Assembly: GCF_032268605.1 (NCBI RefSeq)
Contig: NZ_CP130318.1
Location: 3,621,001 to 3,685,000, forward strand
Length of the DNA stretch: 64,000 bases
Direction of reading: 5' to 3'
Origin: Paenibacillus aurantius
GTDB taxonomy: Bacteria; Bacillota; Bacilli; Paenibacillales; NBRC-103111
The notes under the pieces: model-generated
The model's database searches: none
What the model was told of the DNA's origin: nothing
The model's input: the letters and a program-made list of their open reading frames with translations, nothing else
In this document: one piece after another, positions 44,903 to 53,986 of the stretch
How positions within the stretch are numbered: position 1 is the first letter of the stretch
Layout: every line of letters starts with the position of its first letter
Program-made: the position numbers and the translations under genes

Positions 44903-44940
44903 CAAAAAAAAGAAGCCGCTTGTCCGACAAACGGCTTCTT
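44903..44940 (-). terminator. Terminator of the GerM-like gene
   Basis: Long stem (AAGAAGCCG 44910-44918 with 44932-44940, extended inward) and an eight-T run on the minus strand. Confidence 0.85.
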
Positions 44941-44961
44941 GGCTCCCGTCCCAAGGACAGG

Positions 44962-45561
44962 CTAAGATTTCTTGATCGGATGGTCCAGTCCGACATGACC
45001 CATCAAACTGTCTACGGCTTTGCCGTCCACCAAGAAATCCACGGCTTTTACTTCCTCGAATTGAAAGAGAGTTTTTTTCAACGCATCGATCAAAAGCTGC
45101 TCCCCGGGAGCTCCCAGTTGAGATTCCTTCGGCACCGTAAGATCAATGGTCAATGTTCCTTCTTTAAGATCCGCCTTGTTGAAACTCATTCCTTCCGCAA
45201 GAGGCACGACTTGGGCATCCACCTTGACCTTCATCGTATTCAAAGCGGAAAGGTATTTGGAATTATCGGTCGTATAGCGGAGAGTAGACACTTTCTCCAC
45301 AAGCTGACTTCCGTCCGCATTGGCGTAATAGACCTTGGCTTTGACTTCCTTCTCTTCCGTGGGAGGAGCCGTTTTGGCCGACGGAGAAGGCGCCGTGCTC
45401 GGGCTTGCAGACGGGCTGACGCTCGGGCTAGGGCTGGTGCTAGGACTCGAAACCGCAGCCCCCTGCGTTTTGTCCGGGTTTTTGTTATTCTGTCCGCAGC
45501 CGGAGAAAACCGCAAGGGCACAGGCCGTCAGCAGAAGAAGCGGTAATGATTTGTTGGGCAT
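44962..45561 (-). CDS. GerMN-domain lipoprotein (spore germination GerM-like)
   Basis: Predicted lipoprotein of 199 residues. The signal LPLLLLTACALAVF leads to the lipobox FSGC, then a Ser/Pro/Thr repeat linker (about 33-65), then a single GerMN domain (about 72-190) with strands such as KVYYANADGSQLVEKV and the segment LTIDLTVPKESQLGAPGEQLLIDALKKTL. GerM is needed for spore cortex formation and germination in B. subtilis, where it has two such domains; a single-domain version may act elsewhere in the envelope. The ATG at 45561 follows AAGGAG by 10 nt. It lies 14 nt after the amidase gene, so the two are co-transcribed. Confidence 0.88.
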   Translation of the reverse strand: MPNKSLPLLLLTACALAVFSGCGQNNKNPDKTQGAAVSSPSTSPSPSVSPSASPSTAPSPSAKTAPPTEEKEVKAKVYYANADGSQLVEKVSTLRYTTDNSKYLSALNTMKVKVDAQVVPLAEGMSFNKADLKEGTLTIDLTVPKESQLGAPGEQLLIDALKKTLFQFEEVKAVDFLVDGKAVDSLMGHVGLDHPIKKS

Positions 45562-45575
45562 CGACGACACTCTCC

Positions 45576-46934
45576 TTAGTTCAGGTTCAGATACTGCTTG
45601 ATACCATTGGCAATTCCGCCTGCCACCCGGTCCTGGAATGCGGCATTGAACATTTGCGGCTCGTCATTCGGACTCGAAAGGTATCCCACTTCAAGCAGCA
45701 CCGCCGGCATATTCGTATATTTGACGACACGGAAATCGTTCTGTCTTACCTGGCGGTCAGGGAGTCCTGCTGCGGCAACCAAATTCTTGTGCATAATGTT
45801 GGCAAGCGACAGGCTTTCGGGTCTCCAGTAATAGGTTTCCGATCCGCTTGTGGAAGGAACCCATTTGTTCCCGTGAATCGACACGAATACGTTGGCTCCC
45901 AGGTTATTCGCGAACTCACAGCGTCCGTCAAGCGTCACGAACGTATCGTCGCTGCGGGTCAGATAAACCTGGATATTCGGGTTCTGATCCAGAATCTTCT
46001 TGACCTTCAGGACCATGGTCAGATTAAAGTCCTTCTCCTGCTTGCCGGAGATCGAAATGGCACCCGGATCCTGATCCCCGTGGCCAGCATCCAGCACAAC
46101 CTTGTACTTCGCATTTTTCAGCTGCACCACGACTTGGCCTTTGGATCCGTCCTCAATCAGGCTGTACCCCGATTTCACCTTAAGATCAACCACTACGCGG
46201 ATGGTCGAGGTGGCGGGATCGTTCACGGCATAACGAATGGCTGAGATGGAAGGGTTCGCGGTCCACACTCCCCCCATCTGACCGGCACCCGGTACCATGA
46301 TGCCTGATCCGAAGGTAGTTCCCGGAAGGTCAATAACCAGCCTTTCCGGATTCGACAGGTACATCAGCTTGCTTTTGATCGGTCCGCTGGCTTTGATGAT
46401 GATTTGATCCCCGACCGATTCCATGGAAGTAATCTGGGGAACTCCCGGCTTAGGGGTTGGGGTTGGTGTCGGACTAGGTGTCGGTGTCGTTCCGCCATTA
46501 GACGGATCAGGAGTCTTTACGTAGACCGACTGGGTGGCGTCATCCCAATCCACAAGCAGTCCCAGTCTCTCCGCGACAAACCGCACCGGAATGAGCGTAT
46601 TGCCCGCAAGCAGCACGGGAGCCGCTTCCAATGTGATCGCCTTGGAATTAAGGACAGCTTCTTTCTTGTTGATGACCAGCTGCATGTAAATGTCCGCTTT
46701 TTCTATGGTCACCATCTGCTTCGCTTGGTCCCAACTTACTTTGGCGCCCATGTTCTCGGAAATGATACGTACAGGAACCATCGAATAATCGCCGATCTTG
46801 CGGGGAGCGACTTCTGGGTTTAACTGTTTTCCGTTGAAATAGAGCTTGATATCGGCTTGGGCGGCAAAAGTAAACTGGGGAATCAGAACGGTGAGCAGGA
46901 GCAGCGACAACATGGAGACTAAAAGCTTTTTCAT
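45576..46934 (-). CDS. N-acetylmuramoyl-L-alanine amidase (stalk, AMIN and Amidase_3 domains)
   Basis: Secreted peptidoglycan hydrolase that cuts the amide bond between MurNAc and L-Ala. In 452 residues: signal peptide (1-24, cleavage FAA-QA), copper amine oxidase N-terminal-like stalk domain (about 27-142), Thr/Pro repeat linker (about 148-165), AMIN domain (about 168-272), and zinc-dependent Amidase_3 domain (about 275-450). Zinc and catalytic residues lie in VVLDAGHGDQDPGA, KQEKDFNL, VSIHGNK and VLLEVGYLSSPNDE. The ATG at 46934 has AGAGG 6 nt upstream. AMIN domains usually target the septum or the wall. It is expressed with the GerM-like lipoprotein. Confidence 0.93.
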   Translation of the reverse strand: MKKLLVSMLSLLLLTVLIPQFTFAAQADIKLYFNGKQLNPEVAPRKIGDYSMVPVRIISENMGAKVSWDQAKQMVTIEKADIYMQLVINKKEAVLNSKAITLEAAPVLLAGNTLIPVRFVAERLGLLVDWDDATQSVYVKTPDPSNGGTTPTPSPTPTPTPKPGVPQITSMESVGDQIIIKASGPIKSKLMYLSNPERLVIDLPGTTFGSGIMVPGAGQMGGVWTANPSISAIRYAVNDPATSTIRVVVDLKVKSGYSLIEDGSKGQVVVQLKNAKYKVVLDAGHGDQDPGAISISGKQEKDFNLTMVLKVKKILDQNPNIQVYLTRSDDTFVTLDGRCEFANNLGANVFVSIHGNKWVPSTSGSETYYWRPESLSLANIMHKNLVAAAGLPDRQVRQNDFRVVKYTNMPAVLLEVGYLSSPNDEPQMFNAAFQDRVAGGIANGIKQYLNLN

Positions 46935-47006
46935 CATTCACCTCTGGGACTTAATAGATTCTGCGTGCGGACGATAGATTAGACGAGCTTCCCGACAAAA
47001 AGTTGC

Positions 47007-47054
47007 GAAAAAAATCCCCCATTGCCAGAAAATTCTGTTTCAATGGGGGATTTT
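47007..47054 (-). terminator. Terminator of leuCD
   Basis: Perfect 14-bp stem (47011-47024 with 47041-47054), containing a second small hairpin in its loop (47026-47037), with a T-run on the minus strand. It lies 25 nt after the leuD stop. Confidence 0.88.
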
Positions 47055-47078
47055 CGGGTATTTTGTTAAGTTAGGCTC

Positions 47079-47684
47079 TTACTTATAAGCGATTCTTTGC
47101 TCGTTCTTCTGCTCGTAGGCGCTGATGGCATCGGCATGCTGAAGGGTAAGCCCGATGTCGTCCAGCCCTTGAAGCAGGAACTGACGGCGGTGCTCGTCAA
47201 GGTCAAAGGAAATCGTCAAGCCTTGATCATCGGAGATCGTCTTGTTCTCGAGATCAACGGTCAGCTGGTAACCAACGTTAGAAGCCGTGCGCTGGAACAG
47301 CTCTTCCACCTGCTCTTCCGAGAGCTTGATCGGCAGAATTCCGTTCTTGAAGCAGTTGTTGTAGAAGATATCCGCGAACGAAGGAGCGATTACCACGCGG
47401 AAGCCATAATCCATGATCGCCCAGGGGGCGTGCTCCCGGGAGGAGCCGCATCCGAAATTGGCACGGGACAGGAGGATCGAGGCGCCTTGGTAACGCGGCT
47501 GGTTAAGCGGGAATTCCTCGTTCACTTCCCCGTTCTCAAACCATCTCCACTCGAAGAAGAGAAACTGGCCGAAGCCGGAACGCTCGATTCTTTTTAGAAA
47601 TTGCTTAGGGATGATTGCGTCGGTATCTACGTTAACCCGGTCGACCGGAACAGCCAGACCGGTATGTTTTTTGAATGATTCCAT
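47079..47684 (-). CDS. leuD: 3-isopropylmalate dehydratase small subunit LeuD
   Basis: Small subunit of isopropylmalate isomerase in leucine synthesis, of normal length (201 residues). Family segments include [18 protein letters not shown] near the start and [21 protein letters not shown], the swivelling-domain active-site loop. It follows leuC by 19 nt on the same strand and is followed by a strong terminator. No leuA or leuB is in the window, so the operon seems to be leuCD only, under control of the divergent LysR gene. Confidence 0.96.
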   Translation of the reverse strand: MESFKKHTGLAVPVDRVNVDTDAIIPKQFLKRIERSGFGQFLFFEWRWFENGEVNEEFPLNQPRYQGASILLSRANFGCGSSREHAPWAIMDYGFRVVIAPSFADIFYNNCFKNGILPIKLSEEQVEELFQRTASNVGYQLTVDLENKTISDDQGLTISFDLDEHRRQFLLQGLDDIGLTLQHADAISAYEQKNEQRIAYK

Positions 47685-47703
47685 AGAAAGGGACTCCTCT
47701 CGG

Positions 47704-49107
47704 TTAGTTGAATTTCCAGTCGCGGACGTCTACGAAGCGTCCTTGGATCGCAGCAGCGGCTGCCATTGCAGGAGAAACCAGATGCGTGCGTCCTCCGCGT
47801 CCTTGACGGCCTTCGAAGTTACGGTTGGAGGTCGAGGCACAGCGGTCGCCCGGATCCAGTACGTCGGGATTCATCGCGAGACACATGCTGCAGCCGGCAT
47901 CCCGCCACTCAAAGCCCGCTTCCGTGAAAACCTTGTCGAGTCCTTCCTTCTCCGCCTGAATCTTAACACGGCCCGAGCCCGGAACCACGATCGCGTTTAC
48001 TTTGGAAGAAACCTTGTAGCCCTTCGCTACGGAAGCAGCGGCACGCAGGTCCTCGATCCGTCCGTTCGTGCAGGAACCGATAAACACCCGGTTGATTTCA
48101 AGCTCGCTCATCGGAGTTCCCGGAGTGAGGCCCATGTATTCGAGGGCTTTCTCGGCGGCTTTTCTTTCGTTCTCCGTTGTGAAATCGGCCGGATTCGGCA
48201 CCGTTGCCGAGATGCTCGTTCCCATCCCCGGGCTCGTTCCCCAGGTCACTTGCGGAATCAGGGAGTCGGCGTCAAAATCCACTACGCGGTCGTAGACAGC
48301 ACCTTCGTCCGTAACGAGCTTCTTCCACTCTTGGACGGCGGCCTCGAAAGCTTCACCTTGGGGAACGTATTCCCGTCCACGCAAGTAATTGAAGGTTGTT
48401 TCGTCCGGTGCGATCAGACCTGCACGAGCACCCGCTTCGATGGACATGTTGCACACCGTCATGCGCTCTTCCATCGACAAGCCTCGGATGGCTTCCCCGG
48501 TATACTCGATAACATAACCGGTAGCAAAGTCCGTTCCGTACTTGGCAATAACGCCAAGGATAAGGTCTTTAGCCGTTACTCCCGGATTCAGCTTGCCGTT
48601 GATGCGAACTTCCAGCGTCTTGGCTTTGGACTGCTGCAGACACTGGGTAGCGAGCACATGCTCCACCTCGCTCGTTCCAATCCCGAACGCCAGAGCACCG
48701 AAGGCTCCGTGTGTGGAGGTGTGGCTGTCCCCGCAGACGATCGTTTTGCCAGGGTGCGTCAGACCGAGCTCAGGCCCCATTACGTGCACGACGCCTTGAT
48801 CCACGCTTTTGAGATCATACAGCGTTACGCCGAAATCCGCGCAGTTCTTGCTCAGGGTATCGATCTGCTGCCGGGAAATTTCGTCCGTAATATTGAAACG
48901 GTCCTTGGTTGGAACGTTATGATCCATCGTTGCGAAGGTCAGGTCAGGACGGCGCACCTTGCGGCCGGAAAGACGAAGCCCTTCAAAAGCTTGCGGAGAC
49001 GTTACCTCATGCACCAGGTGAAGATCGATATAAATGATGCTGGGCTTTCCTTCTTCCTGATAGATAACATGATTATCCCAAATCTTCTCGAACATTGTTT
49101 TTGCCAT
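47704..49107 (-). CDS. leuC: 3-isopropylmalate dehydratase large subunit LeuC
   Basis: Large, aconitase-like [4Fe-4S] subunit converting 2-isopropylmalate to 3-isopropylmalate. The 467-residue protein has the three cluster Cys residues in IGSCTNGR and [11 protein letters not shown], plus [27 protein letters not shown]. The ATG at 49107 is used because GAGGTG lies 6 nt upstream; the longer frame starts with a GTG inside that ribosome site. A LysR gene is divergent, and a dyad at 49193-49207 lies about 90 nt upstream, in the position of an activator site. Confidence 0.96.
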   Translation of the reverse strand: MAKTMFEKIWDNHVIYQEEGKPSIIYIDLHLVHEVTSPQAFEGLRLSGRKVRRPDLTFATMDHNVPTKDRFNITDEISRQQIDTLSKNCADFGVTLYDLKSVDQGVVHVMGPELGLTHPGKTIVCGDSHTSTHGAFGALAFGIGTSEVEHVLATQCLQQSKAKTLEVRINGKLNPGVTAKDLILGVIAKYGTDFATGYVIEYTGEAIRGLSMEERMTVCNMSIEAGARAGLIAPDETTFNYLRGREYVPQGEAFEAAVQEWKKLVTDEGAVYDRVVDFDADSLIPQVTWGTSPGMGTSISATVPNPADFTTENERKAAEKALEYMGLTPGTPMSELEINRVFIGSCTNGRIEDLRAAASVAKGYKVSSKVNAIVVPGSGRVKIQAEKEGLDKVFTEAGFEWRDAGCSMCLAMNPDVLDPGDRCASTSNRNFEGRQGRGGRTHLVSPAMAAAAAIQGRFVDVRDWKFN

Positions 49108-49152
49108 TATGGTCACCTCTATAAAGATTACATTCTTGCTTTCTATTTTTAC

Positions 49153-49182
49153 ATATTAGCATTTCCTTCTTCATTGTTCCAA
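49153..49182 (-). promoter_or_regulatory. Candidate leuC promoter
   Basis: Minus-strand TTGGAA (49177-49182) and TAATAT (49153-49158) are separated by 18 nt. The -35 is imperfect, as expected for an activator-dependent promoter with the LysR dyad just upstream. Confidence 0.4.
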
Positions 49183-49184
49183 GA

Positions 49185-49207
49185 TATAATTACTATAAGA
49201 TTTATAG
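49185..49207. promoter_or_regulatory. lysR -10 region and LysR-type dyad
   Basis: A TATAAT hexamer (49185-49190, plus strand) is followed by the dyad CTATAA-GAT-TTATAG (49193-49207), a T-N11-A type LysR binding site. It would be centred near -54 of the predicted leuC promoter and near the lysR transcription start, consistent with leuC activation and lysR autorepression. Confidence 0.45.
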
Positions 49208-49231
49208 GCAAAGATAATAAGAGGTGATCTC

Positions 49232-50122
49232 ATGGAACTCAGACAGCTTCAGTATGCCATCCAAATCGCCACCGAGAAAAACTTCTCCCGGGCCGCAGAG
49301 AAGCTGCATATCGCCCAGCCATCCCTGAGCCAGCAGCTGTCCAAGCTGGAGAAGGAAATCGGAGTTCTACTCTTTCAGCGCAACACGAACTCCGTGGAAG
49401 TCACCCATGCCGGCTCCGTCTTCGTGGAGAAAGCCCAGATCATTCTCGACCGGGTCGCCCAGCTCAAGAAGGAAATGGAAGATATTTCCCAGATGCGCAA
49501 AGGCAAGCTGGTGGTCGGAAGCCTTCCTATCACCGGATCTCATATTTTACCGTTGGTTCTGCCTGTTTTTCATGCCAATTATCCCGAAATCGAGGTTGTT
49601 CTGATTGAAGATACCTCCGCCAATCTCGAATCCCTCATTTCGAGCGGTCAAACCGATATCAGCCTGCTGACGCTCCCTCTCGAGGAAGCCTCGCTATCTT
49701 GTCAAACGCTTATAGAAGAAGAGATCTGTCTGGCGGTTCCTCCCCAACACCCTCTCGCTCAAACAGACGAGAACCGGCGGATCAGCGTGGCCGACCTTAA
49801 GAATGAACCTTTTATTCTACTGAAGAAAGGCCAAGGGTTCCGTACCATTGCTCTGGATCTATGCCGCCGGCATGGGTTCGAGCCCCATATTGTTTTCGAG
49901 AGCAGCAACATTGGAACGGTTCAATCCCTCGTAGCCGCAGGGATGGGGATTGCTTTTGTACCCTCCATGATCGCCAAGCAGCAGGCCGGTTCCTTTACCC
50001 CCGTATACCGGCATCTGGAAGGAGCTCCATTCCGAACACTGGTGATCGCCTACCGGAAAGGGCGCTATTTGTCCAAGGCCGCGGAGGCTTTCATCTCGAC
50101 CTTGACCGATGTAGTCAAATAA
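49232..50122 (+). CDS. LysR-family transcriptional regulator, divergent from leuCD
   Basis: Regulator of 296 residues. An N-terminal winged helix (MELRQLQYAIQIATEKNFSRAAEKLHIAQPSLSQQLSKLE) is followed by a type 2 periplasmic-binding-like effector domain (about 90-293). Ribosome site GAGGTG lies 5 nt before the ATG. Its position, divergent from leuC with a LysR-type dyad between, suggests it senses a leucine-pathway metabolite and activates leuCD; the effector is inferred, not shown. A strong terminator follows (50139-50169). Confidence 0.93.
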   Translation: MELRQLQYAIQIATEKNFSRAAEKLHIAQPSLSQQLSKLEKEIGVLLFQRNTNSVEVTHAGSVFVEKAQIILDRVAQLKKEMEDISQMRKGKLVVGSLPITGSHILPLVLPVFHANYPEIEVVLIEDTSANLESLISSGQTDISLLTLPLEEASLSCQTLIEEEICLAVPPQHPLAQTDENRRISVADLKNEPFILLKKGQGFRTIALDLCRRHGFEPHIVFESSNIGTVQSLVAAGMGIAFVPSMIAKQQAGSFTPVYRHLEGAPFRTLVIAYRKGRYLSKAAEAFISTLTDVVK

Positions 50123-50138
50123 ACGCTTCGTCCGTGAG

Positions 50139-50169
50139 AAAGCCGCCATTCCCATGGCGGCTTTTTTTG
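50139..50169 (+). terminator. Terminator of the LysR gene
   Basis: Perfect stem (AAAGCCGCCAT 50139-50149 with ATGGCGGCTTT 50154-50164), 4-nt loop, and a T7 tail on the plus strand. Confidence 0.88.
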
Positions 50170-50203
50170 GTGAAAAGTCTGATCAGAATCCTTTTCCCAG
50201 AAG

Positions 50204-51019
50204 TTACCCTTCATCGGATTGGCGGTATAGAGACGGCCGCCGGTCCTCAAACACCGGTATTTGGCGGCGGATCCCCTCCACCAGTTCAAGATCCAGCTCA
50301 GTGGTCAGGATTTCCTCCCACTCCCCGCCCTCGGCTAGAATTTCACCCCACGGGTCGATAATAAGCGAGTGTCCAAAAAATTCCGTGGTACCGCTTATCC
50401 CTACCCGGTTGCAGGCCACCACGTACATTTGATTCTCGATGGCCCGGGCCATGAGCAGGGTACGCCAATGGTGAAGCCTTGGATTGGGCCACTCAGCCGG
50501 TACGAACAGCACATGGGCTCCCTCCAGGGCCAGCGTCCGCGCGAGCTCCGGGAAACGAATATCGTAGCAGATCATCGCTCCTGCTTGAACCCCGCCAAGC
50601 TCCAATCGTCCTCTTTTGTCCCCGGCCTTAAGGTATTTCTCTTCGTCCATCAGACGAAACAGATGGATCTTCGAATAGTCGGACACCAGGCGTCCTTCCC
50701 GGTCAAAAGCGTAAATGGTATTATAAACGTCGCCGTCCCTCTTCTCTGCAATAGAACCGGCGATAATGTTTACTTGATGGGTGCGGCAAAATTCCGCAAA
50801 AAATGCTTTTGTCCTCTCCCCGTTCTCGTCGGCGAGCTCCGTTATGCGGTCGAGGGCATAGCCCGTGTTCCACATTTCTGGCAGGATGAGCACATCCGGC
50901 TTAGGTTCCCTTCCTACCGCTTCCTTTAACATCCGTTTCACTGCCGCAAAATTGGCGTCCGGATCTCCTATGGCTACATCCATTTGAAGAACGCTTACGT
51001 TCAGCTTGCTTCTGTCCAT
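50204..51019 (-). CDS. Nitrilase-family carbon-nitrogen hydrolase (MtnU/YkrU-like)
   Basis: Amidohydrolase of 271 residues with the family's catalytic triad: Glu in LILPEMWNTGY, Lys in YSKIHLF and Cys in GAMICYDIRFPE. The ATG at 51019 follows AGGAG by 7 nt; the frame extends to 51034. It is divergent from an aminotransferase like MtnE/YkrV, the same gene pair as ykrU-ykrV in B. subtilis, so the likely role is hydrolysing the omega-amide of the 2-oxo acid made from methionine by the transaminase. Omega-amidases and MtnU are close relatives, so the symbol is not given. Confidence 0.85.
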   Translation of the reverse strand: MDRSKLNVSVLQMDVAIGDPDANFAAVKRMLKEAVGREPKPDVLILPEMWNTGYALDRITELADENGERTKAFFAEFCRTHQVNIIAGSIAEKRDGDVYNTIYAFDREGRLVSDYSKIHLFRLMDEEKYLKAGDKRGRLELGGVQAGAMICYDIRFPELARTLALEGAHVLFVPAEWPNPRLHHWRTLLMARAIENQMYVVACNRVGISGTTEFFGHSLIIDPWGEILAEGGEWEEILTTELDLELVEGIRRQIPVFEDRRPSLYRQSDEG

Positions 51020-51215
51020 GGTTTCACTCCTCATTCCTTCAGCAGGCTATTTCCGGGTACCCGGATGAGCCCTTCCTTCTTTTCACTATAAGGAAAGTTT
51101 ACCGGCAATTCAATCCCTGTTGAACCGATCTGAATGCACGGGTTGTCCTATACTTGAACAACGAAACATGGTAAATTGGTTTTATTGTCATGATGAGAAC
51201 TGGAGTGAAGACCAA

Positions 51216-52406
51216 ATGAACAGCCGCCTGCCTAAAGGCATCCAAATCACACCGGCCGACCGGATGAGAGAGCTTCCGGCTCAATTTTTTGCCAATCTGG
51301 TCCGTAAGGCCAATGAACAGACTGCCCTCGGGCATGACGTCATCAACCTGGGCCAAGGAAATCCCGATCAGCCTACCCCAGCCCACATTGTCCGCAAGCT
51401 TCAAGAGGAAGCGGCCAATCCCCTTTATCACAAATACCCTCCGTTCAGCGGATTTGCGTTCCTAAAGGAAGCCATCGCCAAGCGCTACAAGGAAGACTAC
51501 GGGGTAACGCTCGATCCCGAGAAGGAAGTCGCTATTCTGTTCGGCGGCAAAACCGGCCTCGTCGAGATCAGCCAGTGCCTCCTGAATCCCGGTGATGTCT
51601 GCCTGGTACCGGATCCCGGCTATCCCGATTATTGGTCCGGCGTGGCACTGGCCGGGGCCCGCATGGTCTTTATGCCTTTGCGAAGCTCTAATGCCTTTCT
51701 TCCGGATTATTCGGAGCTTTCGCCACAGGATTTGGACGCCGCCAAGCTGATGTTCATCAATTATCCCAACAATCCTACCGCCGCTTGCGCCCCTTCTTCC
51801 TTCTACGAAGAGACGATCCGGTTCGCGGAACAGAACGGGATCGTGGTGGCAAGCGATTTTGCTTACGGGGCCCTTGGCTTCGAAGAGAAGCCGATCAGCT
51901 TCCTTCAGCATGACGGAGCGAAGGAAGTAGGCGTAGAGTTCTATACCCTGTCCAAAACCTACAACATGGCCGGCTGGCGCGTGGGCTTTGCTTTAGGTAA
52001 TCCGGACATCATCCGGGTGATCAATCTTATGCAGGACCACTATTACGTCAGCCTCTTCGGTGGAATTCAGGCGGCCGCCGCAGAAGCCCTAACCGCCTCC
52101 CAGGATTGTGTGGCCGAGCTTCAGGCCTTGTACCGGGGTAGACGGGACGCCCTGTTCAGCGCTCTCCAGGAAATCGGCTGGGAGGCCACGCCATCCCAGG
52201 GCTCCTTCTTCGCCTGGCTGCCCGTCCCGAAAGGCCACACCTCCAGCAGCTTTGCCGATCTTCTCCTTCAGGAGGCCAAAGTGGTGGCGGCCCCGGGAAT
52301 CGGCTTCGGCGCCCATGGGGAAGGGTATGTGCGGATGGGCCTGCTTACCTCGGAGGAAAGACTCCGGGAGGCCGTTCAGAGGATTGGCCGGCTGAATTTG
52401 TTTTAA
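51216..52406 (+). CDS. Aminotransferase of the methionine salvage type (MtnE/YkrV-like)
   Basis: PLP enzyme of fold type I, 396 residues. It has the phosphate-binding region, YPNNPTAACAP, SDFAYGALGFE with the pyridoxal-contact Asp, the Schiff-base Lys in TLSKTYNMAGWRVGF, and the Arg in GYVRMGLL. The start at 51216 has GGAGTG 8 nt upstream. Its divergence from a nitrilase-family gene mirrors B. subtilis mtnE/mtnU, where MtnE transaminates 2-oxo-4-methylthiobutyrate to methionine. The other mtn genes and an S-box leader are absent from this window, so the function rests on neighbourhood and similarity. Confidence 0.85.
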   Translation: MNSRLPKGIQITPADRMRELPAQFFANLVRKANEQTALGHDVINLGQGNPDQPTPAHIVRKLQEEAANPLYHKYPPFSGFAFLKEAIAKRYKEDYGVTLDPEKEVAILFGGKTGLVEISQCLLNPGDVCLVPDPGYPDYWSGVALAGARMVFMPLRSSNAFLPDYSELSPQDLDAAKLMFINYPNNPTAACAPSSFYEETIRFAEQNGIVVASDFAYGALGFEEKPISFLQHDGAKEVGVEFYTLSKTYNMAGWRVGFALGNPDIIRVINLMQDHYYVSLFGGIQAAAAEALTASQDCVAELQALYRGRRDALFSALQEIGWEATPSQGSFFAWLPVPKGHTSSSFADLLLQEAKVVAAPGIGFGAHGEGYVRMGLLTSEERLREAVQRIGRLNLF

Positions 52407-52417
52407 GCTCAACACCA

Positions 52418-52446
52418 AAAACCGCCGAACGGAGTTCGGCGGTTTT
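52418..52446. terminator. Bidirectional terminator after the aminotransferase
   Basis: Perfect 13-bp stem (52418-52430 with 52434-52446), GGA loop, A/T tails on both sides. It serves the aminotransferase on the plus strand and the convergent 49-residue gene on the minus strand. Confidence 0.88.
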
Positions 52447-52462
52447 TCTCATCCTTCGTCGG

Positions 52463-52612
52463 TCAGATCCCGCAGGATCCCGGGTAGCCGTCGTTCTTTT
52501 TCATTTCTTCGAGGTTCTCCTGAATTTCTTTGTCCTCGGGCATTTCCGCCACCAGCTTAACCTCTGCCGGGGCATGAGGCGCTTGCGGGCGCTTATCGGG
52601 CTTTTGGTCCAT
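52463..52612 (-). CDS. Small hypothetical protein, 49 residues
   Basis: Complete short frame on the minus strand, ATG at 52612 and TGA at 52463. The product starts MDQKPDKRPQAP, has a charged middle (EMPEDKEIQENLEEMKK) and ends GYPGSCGI with one Cys. The ribosome site is weak (GAG about 10 nt upstream). It lies immediately before a bidirectional terminator and 69 nt after the lectin-like gene's stop, which supports it as a real end-of-operon gene. No family is recognised. Confidence 0.45.
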   Translation of the reverse strand: MDQKPDKRPQAPHAPAEVKLVAEMPEDKEIQENLEEMKKNDGYPGSCGI

Positions 52613-52681
52613 GCCAACTCACTCGCTTTCTTTAAGGCTAAGTCTAGCTTGCGGCAAGTCCGGCCCGACTATTCCCCTGCC

Positions 52682-53908
52682 TTAATATCCCCAGATTTCC
52701 GTTTCGGTGATGCTGTTCCACAAGTTGATGCTATTGCCGTGGCCGATGATTCGGACATAGCGGGCGGACGGATTGGCCAGGTCGTAAGCTTCAAGCCCTA
52801 ATGTTGTTCCGCTGCTCGCTCCACTGTAGACCGAGGTCCAGGTAGTCCCGTCGTTCGAGACTTTAATATCGAAGGATGCGGTCCGGGCATCCCCGTTGTA
52901 CCAGGCCACTTTCACATGATCGACGGTCTTGCTGGCACCCAAATCCCACTGAATCCACTGCCCGTCTCCATTAGCGGACCAACGGGTAGCCAGACTGCCA
53001 TCCAGCGTATTGGCCGGCACATTGCCGTCGTCGCTGCTTGCCGTAACGTTAGTCGAAGGGGTGGTCAACCGGGTAGCATTCATGACATTTCCATGGGCGG
53101 CAAGCTGAGTCGGGGTGACCTCATAATCGTAGACGGCCACTTTGCCAATCGCTCCTTGGAAGAAGGAAGCCAGGTCCCGGGTACCGATCCTCATCGGGGC
53201 CGTGCCGTCTCCAGGGATAATATTGTAGTCGGATAACCGGTCTTGATCCCGGAGAACGCCGTTCTTGTAGATTTTGGTATAGCCGGTTGTATAGGAACTG
53301 CTCGTATTAACGGTATTGATCACTAGGGCGTAATGAATCCATTCCCCGACGGTTACCGGATCCTGAAAATACGATCCGGCTCCGAGACCGCCGGTCAAAT
53401 TGAACGAATACCCGCTTATCCGGTTGGGACGGTTCTCCGAATTCGTATAGTTATACATACGGGCCACCCAGGAATGCTGTCCGGCTTCGCCTTTCCCCAT
53501 CCAATGAACGTACCCGCTGCCTTCCGAATGGGCAAACTGCAGAACGTCGGGTCTTATCCAAGCTTCAATGGTCAGAACTCCCGTTCTTGTGACTTCCAGG
53601 TAAGGATGATCAGGGATGGTGAAGTATTGGTTAATGCCGTTAAAGACAGGTGCGGTGTCCCCATTGGGCATGATGGTGGAAGACGGAGTTCCGGTAAATG
53701 AACCGTTCAAACCGTGCCCGGTCAAATCTGTCGTCGCTCCAGGGGCAATCGGCCAATAGCCGACGGGATGATCCGCCAGCACCGCATTGTCATAAGGGGT
53801 TGCTGCCAAAGTCGTGCCGGGAAGAAACAGAGAAGCGGATAACAAGGCTGAAACCCCCAACATTACGCATGCTTGCTTCCTAACCCTTCTCATCACTGCG
53901 TTCATCAT
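52682..53908 (-). CDS. Secreted lectin-like protein: LamG-type plus F5/8 type C domains
   Basis: Protein of 408 residues. Signal peptide (about 10-35, cleavage TLA-ATP), then a concanavalin-like LamG domain (about 40-250) with VLTIEAWIRP and WIHYALVINT, then a galactose-binding F5/8 type C domain (about 260-408) with LDGSLATRWSANGDGQWIQWDLG and VRIIGHGNSINLWNSITE. No catalytic domain is seen, so it is probably a carbohydrate- or matrix-binding protein. Start ATG 53908 has AAGGAG 10 nt upstream. It lies after a sugar-uptake cluster on the same strand and may help capture the same polysaccharide. Confidence 0.82.
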   Translation of the reverse strand: MMNAVMRRVRKQACVMLGVSALLSASLFLPGTTLAATPYDNAVLADHPVGYWPIAPGATTDLTGHGLNGSFTGTPSSTIMPNGDTAPVFNGINQYFTIPDHPYLEVTRTGVLTIEAWIRPDVLQFAHSEGSGYVHWMGKGEAGQHSWVARMYNYTNSENRPNRISGYSFNLTGGLGAGSYFQDPVTVGEWIHYALVINTVNTSSSYTTGYTKIYKNGVLRDQDRLSDYNIIPGDGTAPMRIGTRDLASFFQGAIGKVAVYDYEVTPTQLAAHGNVMNATRLTTPSTNVTASSDDGNVPANTLDGSLATRWSANGDGQWIQWDLGASKTVDHVKVAWYNGDARTASFDIKVSNDGTTWTSVYSGASSGTTLGLEAYDLANPSARYVRIIGHGNSINLWNSITETEIWGY

Positions 53909-53986
53909 AACTTCTTCACTCCTTCTTGGTTTTTCAAACCTTAAAGAGAAGAGGCGACTGAACTTTACCTTTCGACCTGGCAATCA

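Noticed and set aside
51020..51215. Possible S-box (SAM) riboswitch before the mtnE/mtnU-like pair
   Set aside because: No S-box core or terminator/antiterminator pair is visible; only a 12-nt palindrome (51053-51064) is present.
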